From assembly GCA_003647095.1 (NCBI GenBank), contig QMME01000201.1:1-7268 (forward strand): a stretch of 7,268 nt of DNA, in the 5' to 3' direction. A program made the translations under genes and the position numbers. The notes below the pieces were generated by a model. That model was not told the DNA's origin. It ran no database searches and saw nothing but the letters and a program-made list of their open reading frames with translations. Shown piece after piece: positions 1-6,371 of this stretch. Position 1 is the stretch's first letter. Each line of letters starts with the position of its first letter. Source of the DNA: Deltaproteobacteria bacterium (GTDB lineage: Bacteria; Myxococcota; B64-G9).

Positions 1-20
1 CACAGGCAGCAGTCCCCGCC

Positions 21-1079
21 ATGCCCGCGGGACTGGTGGGCGATTACCAGAAAGCATTCCTGAAGAAGAGCTGGCTGTTTCTCGGCTTGCTGCTGCTGCT
101 GGTGCTGCTGGTACTGTTGTCCGTCTCCGTGGGCTCCTACCGGCTCAGCCTCTCCCAGCTCGTGCGCTCGCTCCTCGGTCTCGAGGAAGGTGCCCCGCAA
201 GTGGTGATCTGGAACGTCAGGCTGCCGCGTATCGCCGCCGCCCTCGTCACCGGTGGCGGGCTCGGCATCTCCGGCCTGGCCATCCAGGGCCTGCTCAGGA
301 ATCCCCTGGGATCACCCTTTACCCTCGGCATCAGCCAGGGGGCCGCTTTCGGAGCCTCCTTCGCCATCATCGTCCTGGCCACCGAGAGCATGCCGGCCGC
401 CGCCACCGGCCTGGCCGGGGCCTGGGGCATCCTCTCGACGACCGGTTGCGCCTTCCTGGGAGCCGCGGCCACGACGGCCATCATCCTGCTCCTGGCCCGC
501 CTGCGCAGGATGTCCGCCGAGTCGATAATCCTGGCCGGCGTGGCGCTGTCATCGTTGTTCATGGCCGCTACCATCCTGGTGCAGTACTTCGCCTCGGAAC
601 AGGAGATCGCCCGGGCGGTCTTCTGGACCTTCGGCGACGTCTCCCGCTCCGGCTGGCCGGAGATCGCCGTGCTGGCCGCGGTCACCTCCCTGGTCATCAT
701 TTACTTCATCCATCAGCGCTGGAACTTGAATGCCCTCTCGGCCGGTGACGATGTCGCCCGTTCGCTGGGCGTTTCCGTGGAACGCCTGCGCCTCGGTGGC
801 ATGCTGCTGGCCGCCGCCGTGGCGGCGCTGGCCACGGCCTTCAACGGGGTGATCGCCTTCCTGGGCCTGCTCGCCCCGCACATCGCCAGGCGTATCGCCG
901 GCGTCGATTACCGCCTGTCGATTCCCTTCTCCTGCCTGGTGGGAGCCGAGCTGTTGCTGGCAGCCGACACGCTGGGCCGGCTGGTGGTTGGCTCCGGGGC
1001 GCTGCCGGTGGGCGTGCTCACCTCCTTCATGGGAGCACCCCTGTTCCTGTACCTGCTGCTCAAGGGAGCGCGACGGTGA
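21..1079 (+). CDS. FecCD/BtuC-family ABC importer permease
   Basis: This is the inner-membrane subunit of a type II ABC importer that moves metal chelates (siderophores, heme, corrinoids or related ligands) from the periplasm to the cytoplasm. The 352 residues match the usual FecCD length of about 330-350. After a short basic N-terminus comes a Leu-rich first membrane helix (about 17-38), then RLPR at 67-70. The family hallmark QGLLRNPLGSPFTLGISQG lies at 89-107. ALSAGDDVARSLGV at 238-251 and GVIAFLGLLAPHIAR at 276-290 mark the cytoplasmic region that contacts the ATPase, and GALPVGVLTSFMGAP sits near the C-terminus. About nine or ten hydrophobic segments are visible. The ATG at 21 has no clear ribosome binding site. 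The frame is open back to the window edge, so a start outside the window or the GTG at 36 is possible. The stop overlaps the next gene by 4 bases. Family is certain; ligand is not. Confidence 0.93.
   Translation: MPAGLVGDYQKAFLKKSWLFLGLLLLLVLLVLLSVSVGSYRLSLSQLVRSLLGLEEGAPQVVIWNVRLPRIAAALVTGGGLGISGLAIQGLLRNPLGSPFTLGISQGAAFGASFAIIVLATESMPAAATGLAGAWGILSTTGCAFLGAAATTAIILLLARLRRMSAESIILAGVALSSLFMAATILVQYFASEQEIARAVFWTFGDVSRSGWPEIAVLAAVTSLVIIYFIHQRWNLNALSAGDDVARSLGVSVERLRLGGMLLAAAVAALATAFNGVIAFLGLLAPHIARRIAGVDYRLSIPFSCLVGAELLLAADTLGRLVVGSGALPVGVLTSFMGAPLFLYLLLKGARR
1062..1068 (+). promoter_or_regulatory. Ribosome binding site for the ABC ATPase GTG start
   Basis: AAGGGAG lies inside the end of the permease gene, 7 bases before the GTG at 1076. 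It supports GTG as the start and coupled translation through the GTGA overlap at 1076-1079. Confidence 0.6.
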
Positions 1080-1855
1080 TCCTCTCGGTTGCCGGTATCG
1101 ACTTCAGCTACAACAGCACCCCGGTGCTCAGAGACCTGAGCTTTCGGCTGCCCGCGGGAAGTATCCTGGCCCTGCTGGGCGTCAACGGTGCCGGCAAGTC
1201 GACACTGCTCAAGTGCCTCAACGGCATACTCGGGGTCAAGGCCGGCACCATCCACCTGGGTGACAACGACATCCTCTCCCTGAAACCCGGCGAGATCGCC
1301 CGGCTGTTCGGCTATGTTCCCCAGGGACACTTCCAGTATCCCCTCAGCGTCTTCGACATGGTCCTGCTGGGCCGCAAGCCGCACCTGGGCTGGGGTCCCG
1401 GCCGGCACGACCTGGAAGTGGTCGAACACACGCTGGCACTGCTGGGCCTGAGCCGGCTGGCGATGAGGAGCGTCAACCGCCTCAGCGGCGGCGAGTTGCA
1501 GAAGGTGGCCATCGCGCGCGCCCTGGTGCAGGAACCGCGGGTCTTGCTGTTGGACGAACCCACCAGCAACCTCGATCTCAAGAACCAGCTGCAGATCATG
1601 GAACTGATCAAGCAGGCCGTCTCGGAGCAGGATCTGTCCGCCGTGGTCTCGGTCCACGACATCAACCTGGCCTTCAGGTATGCCGACTACTTCCTGATGC
1701 TGAAGGACGGCGGCGTGCATGCCCTGACAGCGCTGGACGGCATCACCCCCGAGGTAATCTGGGAAGTCTACGGTGTCGACGTCATCCTGACGAAGGTCGA
1801 GGGATACACGGTGGTGCTTCCCCTCCAGTCACCGGCTTCCGGGGAGCAACCATGA
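1076..1855 (+). CDS. ABC importer ATP-binding protein, FecE/FepC/BtuD type
   Basis: This is the cytoplasmic ATPase that drives the permease encoded just upstream. All the motifs of an active ABC nucleotide-binding domain are present in the 259 residues: Walker A GVNGAGKST at 35-43, Q-loop Gln83 in YVPQ, signature LSGGE at 136-140, Walker B VLLLDEPT at 156-163 with Glu161 as catalytic base, D-loop SNLD at 164-167, and switch His194 in SVHD. The length and the N-terminal pattern (ISF-like strand, then SY.S.PVLRDLSF) fit the iron-siderophore/cobalamin ATPase family. Translation starts at GTG 1076, which overlaps the permease stop as GTGA and has a good ribosome binding site at 1062-1068. The stop overlaps the next start as ATGA at 1852-1855. 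No damage to any motif is seen. Confidence 0.95.
   Translation: MILSVAGIDFSYNSTPVLRDLSFRLPAGSILALLGVNGAGKSTLLKCLNGILGVKAGTIHLGDNDILSLKPGEIARLFGYVPQGHFQYPLSVFDMVLLGRKPHLGWGPGRHDLEVVEHTLALLGLSRLAMRSVNRLSGGELQKVAIARALVQEPRVLLLDEPTSNLDLKNQLQIMELIKQAVSEQDLSAVVSVHDINLAFRYADYFLMLKDGGVHALTALDGITPEVIWEVYGVDVILTKVEGYTVVLPLQSPASGEQP
1841..1846 (+). promoter_or_regulatory. Ribosome binding site for the substrate-binding protein
   Basis: GGGGAG lies 5 bases before the ATG at 1852, within the last codons of the ATPase gene. It supports that ATG and indicates translational coupling. Confidence 0.6.
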
Positions 1856-1923
1856 GAGTCCGGCCACGACAGGTGCTGCTTCACCTGCTGCTCGTATTCG
1901 TCGCCGGCGGAACCGCCTTTGCC
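1852..1923 (+). other. Signal peptide of the substrate-binding protein
   Basis: The first 24 codons encode a three-arginine n-region, a hydrophobic core of about 10 residues and an AxA-type site (AFA before Gly25). There is no cysteine at the cleavage point, which argues against a lipoprotein. Confidence 0.75.
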
Positions 1924-2940
1924 GGCCCGGCCACCATGACCGTCCAGGATCTGGCCGGGCGCCGGGTCGACCTGCCCGGCGTGCCGCGGCGCATCCTCTG
2001 CCTGGCGCCGGGCACCCTGCGACTGATCGTCTACCTCGGTGCCCAGGAGCGGCTGGTGGGGGTGGAGGATTTCGAGAAGCGCTTTCCCACCAGCCGGCCC
2101 TACTGGCTGGCCCACCCCGAGCTGAGCCGCCTGCCCTCGGCGGGAGCCGGCGGGGTAGGGGCCATCAACAGGATTCCCGACCTGGAGACCATTCTCGCCC
2201 TCGAGCCGGAGGTGATCTTCATCACCTACCTGGGTGCCCGCAAGGCCGACCTGCTGCAGCAAAGAAGCGGCGTCCCGGTCATCGTCCTCAGCTACGGAAG
2301 CGACCTGTCCTTCGACGAGAGCGCCTACCGGTCACTGCGCCTGGCGGGCCGGGTACTGGGCCTCGAGCGCCGGGCCGCGGCCGTTCTCTCCTTCATCGAA
2401 GGGCAACAGGCCGACCTGGCGGCCCGGGGAGGGACCCGGGGCCGGCGCCCCGCCGCCTACGTCGGCTGCATCGGCTACCGGGGCACCCACGGCATCGAGA
2501 GCAGCGAGGCGGCCTACACTCCATTCGCCTGGCTGGGGATCGACAACCTGGCGGGCCGGCGGAACCACGGCGGGCACCTGTTCGTGGACCGGGAAGACAT
2601 CCTCACCTGGGATCCCCCGGTGCTGTTCGTGGACGCCGGCGGCAGCCACCTGCTGGAGCAGGACTACCGCAAGAACCGCTCCTACTACCGGGCCCTGCAG
2701 GCCTTCAGGAGAAAGTCGGTCCACCTGCTCCACCCCTACAACTGGTACCTGACGAACATCGGCACCATGATCTGCGACGCCTACGCGGTGGGCAAGATCG
2801 TCTTTCCGGACCGTTTCCGCGACATCGATCCCGCCGCCAAGTGCGACTCCATTTATCGTTTCCTCCTCGGACGTCCCCTCTACGAGCAGATGGCGCGGCT
2901 CTACGGCCCGCTGGGTGGAGTCCCCGCCTTCCTGCATTGA
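1852..2940 (+). CDS. Periplasmic metal-chelate substrate-binding protein (TroA-like, Peripla_BP_2 type)
   Basis: This is probably the periplasmic receptor that delivers ligand to the permease/ATPase pair encoded just upstream. Residues 1-24 form a Sec signal peptide: Arg2, Arg4 and Arg6, a Leu/Val core, and TAFA before Gly25. No lipobox cysteine is present, so the mature protein should be soluble in the periplasm. The mature chain opens with MTVQDLAGRRVDLPGVPRRI, the usual start of class III binding proteins. IPDLETILALEPEVIFI at 108-124 is the typical end of the N-terminal lobe. SSEAAYTPFAWLGIDNLAG at 217-235 belongs to the C-terminal lobe. PYNWYLTNI at 295-303 and VGKIVFPDRFRDIDP at 313-327 resemble, from memory, archaeal and deltaproteobacterial iron- or oxyanion-type relatives (MolA-like) more than BtuF. 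At 362 residues it is longer than BtuF (about 266). Its place in a coupled three-gene cassette supports the role; the ligand is unknown. Confidence 0.88.
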   Translation: MRVRPRQVLLHLLLVFVAGGTAFAGPATMTVQDLAGRRVDLPGVPRRILCLAPGTLRLIVYLGAQERLVGVEDFEKRFPTSRPYWLAHPELSRLPSAGAGGVGAINRIPDLETILALEPEVIFITYLGARKADLLQQRSGVPVIVLSYGSDLSFDESAYRSLRLAGRVLGLERRAAAVLSFIEGQQADLAARGGTRGRRPAAYVGCIGYRGTHGIESSEAAYTPFAWLGIDNLAGRRNHGGHLFVDREDILTWDPPVLFVDAGGSHLLEQDYRKNRSYYRALQAFRRKSVHLLHPYNWYLTNIGTMICDAYAVGKIVFPDRFRDIDPAAKCDSIYRFLLGRPLYEQMARLYGPLGGVPAFLH

Positions 2941-2997
2941 GCCCCGGGCCGGTGCGCTTGACGGCGAGGCGGAACTGGCCCATGGTAGCCGCCGGAA

Positions 2998-4293
2998 ATG
3001 GACGCGCTGCGACTGGGCGACTTCGAGATCGTGGAACGGGTGGCCGGTGCGCGCCGCCCCCTCAAGGCCAGCTACCCGGTCCACTACGGCACCTTCTGCC
3101 AGGTGGGCGAGGGACCCTACCGCTGCCGCTTCCTGCCCAGCGGGGCGGTCAAGTACCTGTGGGGACACGGCGAACGCCACTGGCCCCACCCGGGCGAGTG
3201 GCTCAAGCACACCCTCGGCGACGACTGGATCTACTACTCGGCCGGAGACTACGAGGGCCTGTTCTCCCTCTACGGCGAGCACCAGCTGCCCTGCCCGGCC
3301 TACCCCTCCAACTCCCCGCTGGACCCGCGTCCCTTCGCCGACGAGCGCGTCCGCGCCGCCCTGGAGTGGTTCGCCTCCCTGCCCGAGCGCCTGGGCCGGC
3401 TGGCCGGGCGGGCCCCGCCGCGGCTGGCGGCCACGCTGGAAGCTATCTCCCGCCACACCCCGGCCGGCCTGGCTCGCCGGGCCCGGCGCCTGCACGACAT
3501 CTGCGGCGGGCGGCTGGCCGTGCTCCCCCCCGAGGCCCGCCACCTGGACTACGACGTCGTTCCCCTCACCGTCGCCGACGGCTGCCTGTACGGCTGTCGC
3601 TTCTGCTGCCTGGAATCGCCGGGGCGGCTGCGGCCGCGCTCGCCCGACGACGTCGCCGACCAGCTCGAGCGCCTGCGCCGGCTGCTGGGCGCCGACCTGC
3701 CCGAGTACGCCGGGGTGTTCGCCGGCAACCACGACGGCCTGGCCGCCGGCTGGGAGCTGGTGGTCCAGGCCGCCCGCCGCGCCTGGGAGGTGCTCGAGCT
3801 GGCCGGCAGCCACCTCGCCCCGCGCCTGCTGGTGCTGTTTGCCAGCGCCGATGCGCTGCTTTCCGTGAGCGAGGAAGGCTGGCGGCAGCTGGCCGCGCTG
3901 CCCTTCCAGGTGCACGTCAACATCGGCCTGGAATCGGCCCACCCGGAGATCCTCGAGCGGCTGGGCAAGCCGCTGACGCCGGCCCGGGTGGAGCGGGCCC
4001 TGGCCCGCCTGCTGGAGATAAACCAGCGCTTCGTAAACCTGGAGATCAGCGCCAACTTCGTGCTGCCGCCGGAGCCGCGCCTGCTGCGGCTGCAGGAGCA
4101 GTCGCTGGTGGAGACGCTGCGCCGGCTGTGCCCGCGCCGGCGCAGTCGCGGCGCCGTCTACCTGTCGCCGCTGCTGCCCCCGCAGGGTCCGCCGGCCCGG
4201 GGCTTCGGCCGCCGCCGGCTCATCGACAGCGTCGGCCGGCTCAAGCTGCGCTGCCCCCTGCCGGTCTTCCTCTACCTGATCCAGGGGCTGTAG
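2998..4293 (+). CDS. Radical SAM protein of unassigned function, in line with the ABC operon
   Basis: A 431-residue radical SAM enzyme. CLYGCRFC at 196-203 (Cys196, Cys200, Cys203; CX3CX2C) should hold the [4Fe-4S] cluster that cleaves S-adenosylmethionine. VHVNIGLESAHPEILERLGK at 305-324 is the Elp3/MiaB-like GLES strand of the barrel. FAGNHDGLA at 241-249 sits where the SAM-amino-group motif GGE is normally found and differs from it. The core spans roughly 185-360. A domain of about 185 residues precedes it, with aromatics and Cys34, Cys43 and Cys99, and I do not recognise it. No SPASM, TRAM or B12-binding domain is visible. The ATG at 2998 is favoured because an in-frame TAG lies at 2986, but its ribosome binding site is poor. 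The gap to the binding-protein gene is 57 bases with no clear promoter or terminator, so co-transcription is plausible. The gene looks more GC-rich than the permease gene. Substrate unknown. Confidence 0.85.
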   Translation: MDALRLGDFEIVERVAGARRPLKASYPVHYGTFCQVGEGPYRCRFLPSGAVKYLWGHGERHWPHPGEWLKHTLGDDWIYYSAGDYEGLFSLYGEHQLPCPAYPSNSPLDPRPFADERVRAALEWFASLPERLGRLAGRAPPRLAATLEAISRHTPAGLARRARRLHDICGGRLAVLPPEARHLDYDVVPLTVADGCLYGCRFCCLESPGRLRPRSPDDVADQLERLRRLLGADLPEYAGVFAGNHDGLAAGWELVVQAARRAWEVLELAGSHLAPRLLVLFASADALLSVSEEGWRQLAALPFQVHVNIGLESAHPEILERLGKPLTPARVERALARLLEINQRFVNLEISANFVLPPEPRLLRLQEQSLVETLRRLCPRRRSRGAVYLSPLLPPQGPPARGFGRRRLIDSVGRLKLRCPLPVFLYLIQGL

Positions 4294-4298
4294 CCGCC

Positions 4299-4315
4299 GG
4301 GCCTGTCCCCGCGGG
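4299..4315. repeat. Intergenic repeat, copy 1 of 3
   Basis: GGGCCTGTCCCCGCGGG, starting 6 bases after the radical SAM stop codon. It is identical over 17 bases to copy 2. It ends in the self-complementary CCCGCGGG. The flanking GCCGG (4296-4300) and CCGGC (4319-4323) could pair as a 5-base stem around it. Confidence 0.8.
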
Positions 4316-4366
4316 TTGCCGGCAGAATCACCTTGACAATCAGTGTGTTACGCGGCCATGCGGGCT

Positions 4367-4383
4367 GGGCCTGTCCCCGCGGG
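4367..4383. repeat. Intergenic repeat, copy 2 of 3
   Basis: GGGCCTGTCCCCGCGGG, beginning exactly 68 bases after copy 1 and in the same orientation. Here the palindrome extends to CCCCGCGGGG. The 51 bases that follow match the 51 bases after copy 1 at 24 positions in ungapped register, including CCTTG at the same offset. Confidence 0.8.
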
Positions 4384-4434
4384 GGTTGGAGATATTATCC
4401 TTGTAAAACGGGAGGTTGTGCAGAAAATCCGGCC

Positions 4435-4450
4435 GGGCCTGTCCCCCGGG
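4435..4450. repeat. Intergenic repeat, copy 3 of 3
   Basis: GGGCCTGTCCCCCGGG, beginning exactly 68 bases after copy 2 and one base shorter than copies 1 and 2 in the palindrome (CCCCGGGG). It lies 10 bases from the glgB stop codon. No fourth copy is found 68 bases further on, inside glgB. Confidence 0.75.
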
Positions 4451-4460
4451 GAAGGTGGGG

Positions 4461-6371
4461 TCATTCCGGCTCGGGCAGGTCGGCGGGACGCAGCACCAGC
4501 GCCGCCAGCGGAGGCAGGTACAGCTCCAGGCTCTGGGCCTGGCCGTGGGCCGGTTGCGGCCGCGTCTCCACCACGCCCAGGTTGCCGGCGTTGGAGCCGC
4601 CGTAGCAGGCGGCGTCGGAGTTGAGCAGCTCGCGCCAGCGGCCCGGCCGGGGCACCCCCAGCCGGTAGCCGGGCCGGGCCACCGGGGTGAAGTTGAGCAC
4701 CACCACCAGCTCGCGCCCGGAGCCCCAGCGCACGTAGCCGAGCACGCTGTTGTCGGCATCGTGGCAGTCGAGCCAGAAGAATCCCTCCGGCTGCGGGTCG
4801 GCCGCCCACAGGGCCGGCTCCCGCTGGTACAGCCGCCCCAGGTCCCTGACGAAGCGCTGCAGCCCGGCCCGCTCCGGCTCGGCCGCCTCGTGCCAGTCCA
4901 GCGAGGCGTCGAAGTTCCACTCCCGTCCCTGGCCGAACTCGGCCCCCATGAACAGCAGCTTCTTGCCCGGGTGGGTGAACTGGTAGGTGTACAGCAGGCG
5001 CAGCTGCGCCAGCCGCTGGCGGTGGTCGCCGGGCATCTTGTCGTAGAGAGAGCCCTTGCCCTGGGCCACCTCGTCGTGCGACAGCGGCAGGATGAAGTTC
5101 TCCGAGTACTGGTACATCATGCTGAAGGTGATGTCGTTGTGGTGGTACTTGCGGTGCACCGGGTCGAGCCGGAAGTAGCGCAGGGTGTCGTTCATCCAGC
5201 CCATGTTCCACTTGAAGTGGAAACCCAGCCCGCCCAGGTGCACCGGCCGGGTCACCCCGGGAAAGGCGGTGGACTCCTCGGCCACGGTGATCACCCCGGG
5301 CCAGGCCGCCCCCACCTCGCGGTTGAGCTCGCGCAGGAAATCGATGGCTTCCAGGTTCTCGTTGCCGCCGTAGCGATTGGGCAGCCATTCGCCCGGGCCC
5401 CGGCTGTAGTCCAGGTAGAGCATGGAGGCCACCGCGTCCACGCGCAGGCCGTCGGCGTGGAACTGCTCCAGCCAGTACAGGGCGTTGGCCAGCAGGAAGT
5501 TGCGCACCTGGTTGCGCCCGTAGTCGAACACCAGCGTGCCCCAGTCCTTGTGCTCGCCCCGGCGGGGATCGGCGTACTCGTACAGCGCCGTGCCGTCGAA
5601 GCGGCGCAGGGCGAAGTCGTCCCGGGGAAAGTGGGCCGGCACCCAGTCGAGGATGACGCCGATCTGGTGGCGGTGGCACTCGTCGATGAAGGCGCGCAGG
5701 TCGTCCGGTTCGCCCCAGCGGCTGCTGGGAGCGTAGTAGCCGGTGACCTGGTAGCCCCAGCTGGGATCGTAGGCGTGCTCGGCCACCGGCATCAGCTCCA
5801 GGTAGTTGAAGCCGTGCTCGCGGCAATGGTCCACCAGCCGCGGCGCCAGCTCCCGGTAGCCCAGCCAGCGGTTGCCCTGCCCGGGATCGCGCATCCAGGA
5901 ACCCAGGTGCACCTCGTAGATGGCCAGCGGCTCGCGCAAAAGGTCGCGCCGGGCGCGCCGTTGCAGCCACTCGCCGTCGCTCCAGCGAAAGTCGCCCAGC
6001 CCCACCACCCGCGCCGCCGTGGCCGGGCGCAGCTCCATGGCCAGGGCGAAGGGATCGCTCTTGTACACCAGCCGGCCGTCGCCGGTCTCGATGGCGAACT
6101 TGTACAGGGCGCCGCGCTCCACCCCGGGCACGAACGCCTGCCACACCCCGGACTCCCCCAGCGGCTGCAGCGGCCGGCGCCCCGGTTCCCAGTCGTTGAA
6201 GTCCCCCACCACGCTCACCCGCCGCGCCGCCGGCGCCCACACCGCGAACCAGGTACCCGCCCGCCCGGCGCGGCTGCCGGGATGCGCCCCCAGCTTCTCG
6301 TACAGGCGCAGGTGCCGGCCCTGCCCGAACAGGTACAGGTCCACCTCGCCCAGCAGCGTCTCAGTCGTCAT
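4461..6371 (-). CDS. glgB: 1,4-alpha-glucan branching enzyme (GH13)
   Basis: This cytoplasmic enzyme makes alpha-1,6 branches in glycogen by cutting an alpha-1,4 glucan and transferring the piece. The 636 residues contain an N-terminal CBM48 domain (about 40-120; FAVWAPAARRVSVVGDFNDW), the GH13 catalytic barrel and a C-terminal beta domain ending PPLAALVLRP. Catalytic motifs are intact: DWVPAHF at 242-248, DGLRVDAV at 307-314 with nucleophile Asp312, VAEEST at 363-368 with acid/base Glu365, and LPLSHDEV at 428-435 with Asp433. YEVHLGSW and GYYAPSSRWG are typical GlgB stretches. It is shorter than E. coli GlgB (728) because the extra N-terminal N1 module is absent, as in the roughly 630-residue GlgB type. 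The ATG at 6371 overlaps the larC end by 11 bases and has GGAAG 7 bases upstream. No other glycogen gene is in the window. Family assignment is very secure. Confidence 0.97.
   Translation of the reverse strand: MTTETLLGEVDLYLFGQGRHLRLYEKLGAHPGSRAGRAGTWFAVWAPAARRVSVVGDFNDWEPGRRPLQPLGESGVWQAFVPGVERGALYKFAIETGDGRLVYKSDPFALAMELRPATAARVVGLGDFRWSDGEWLQRRARRDLLREPLAIYEVHLGSWMRDPGQGNRWLGYRELAPRLVDHCREHGFNYLELMPVAEHAYDPSWGYQVTGYYAPSSRWGEPDDLRAFIDECHRHQIGVILDWVPAHFPRDDFALRRFDGTALYEYADPRRGEHKDWGTLVFDYGRNQVRNFLLANALYWLEQFHADGLRVDAVASMLYLDYSRGPGEWLPNRYGGNENLEAIDFLRELNREVGAAWPGVITVAEESTAFPGVTRPVHLGGLGFHFKWNMGWMNDTLRYFRLDPVHRKYHHNDITFSMMYQYSENFILPLSHDEVAQGKGSLYDKMPGDHRQRLAQLRLLYTYQFTHPGKKLLFMGAEFGQGREWNFDASLDWHEAAEPERAGLQRFVRDLGRLYQREPALWAADPQPEGFFWLDCHDADNSVLGYVRWGSGRELVVVLNFTPVARPGYRLGVPRPGRWRELLNSDAACYGGSNAGNLGVVETRPQPAHGQAQSLELYLPPLAALVLRPADLPEPE

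Larger units (their letters stand above)
4294..4460. other. Convergent intergenic gap carrying a 68-base-period repeat
   Basis: This 167-base gap separates the radical SAM stop from the glgB stop, which face each other. It holds three spaced repeat copies listed separately. The middle (about 4391-4428) is clearly more AT-rich than the flanking genes. I see no convincing intrinsic terminator: the CCCGCGGG-type palindromes have no loop and no T-run follows them on either strand. No credible small gene is seen. Confidence 0.7.

Noticed and set aside
2332..3942. A 536-codon open frame on the minus strand across the binding-protein and radical SAM genes
   Set aside because: The composition is Gln/Gly/Ala/Val-rich with no domain, and it crosses two well-supported plus-strand genes. 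It is a GC-driven shadow.
4334..4339. A perfect TTGACA -35-like hexamer in the convergent gap
   Set aside because: No -10-like hexamer occurs 16-18 bases downstream (CATGCG at 17), and nothing downstream needs a plus-strand promoter.
2841..4406. A 521-codon plus-strand open frame overlapping the radical SAM gene in another frame
   Set aside because: The product is mostly Arg, Pro, Ala and Gly with no motif, while the competing frame carries the CX3CX2C cluster motif and the GLES strand.
4401..4428. A possible plus-strand promoter: TTGTAA, 16 bases, then GAAAAT
   Set aside because: Each box matches the sigma-70 consensus at only 4 of 6 positions, and the promoter would read antisense into glgB with no supported gene downstream.
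4299..4450. The three spaced repeats as a small CRISPR array
   Set aside because: The repeat is only 16-17 bases, the intervals (51-52 bases) resemble each other instead of being unique, and no cas gene is in the window.
4420..4450. A possible intrinsic terminator for glgB on the minus strand (GC-rich CCCGGCCGG followed by ATTTTC)
   Set aside because: The palindrome leaves at most a 3-base stem with a 3-base loop, and the T-run is only four bases. It is too weak to call.
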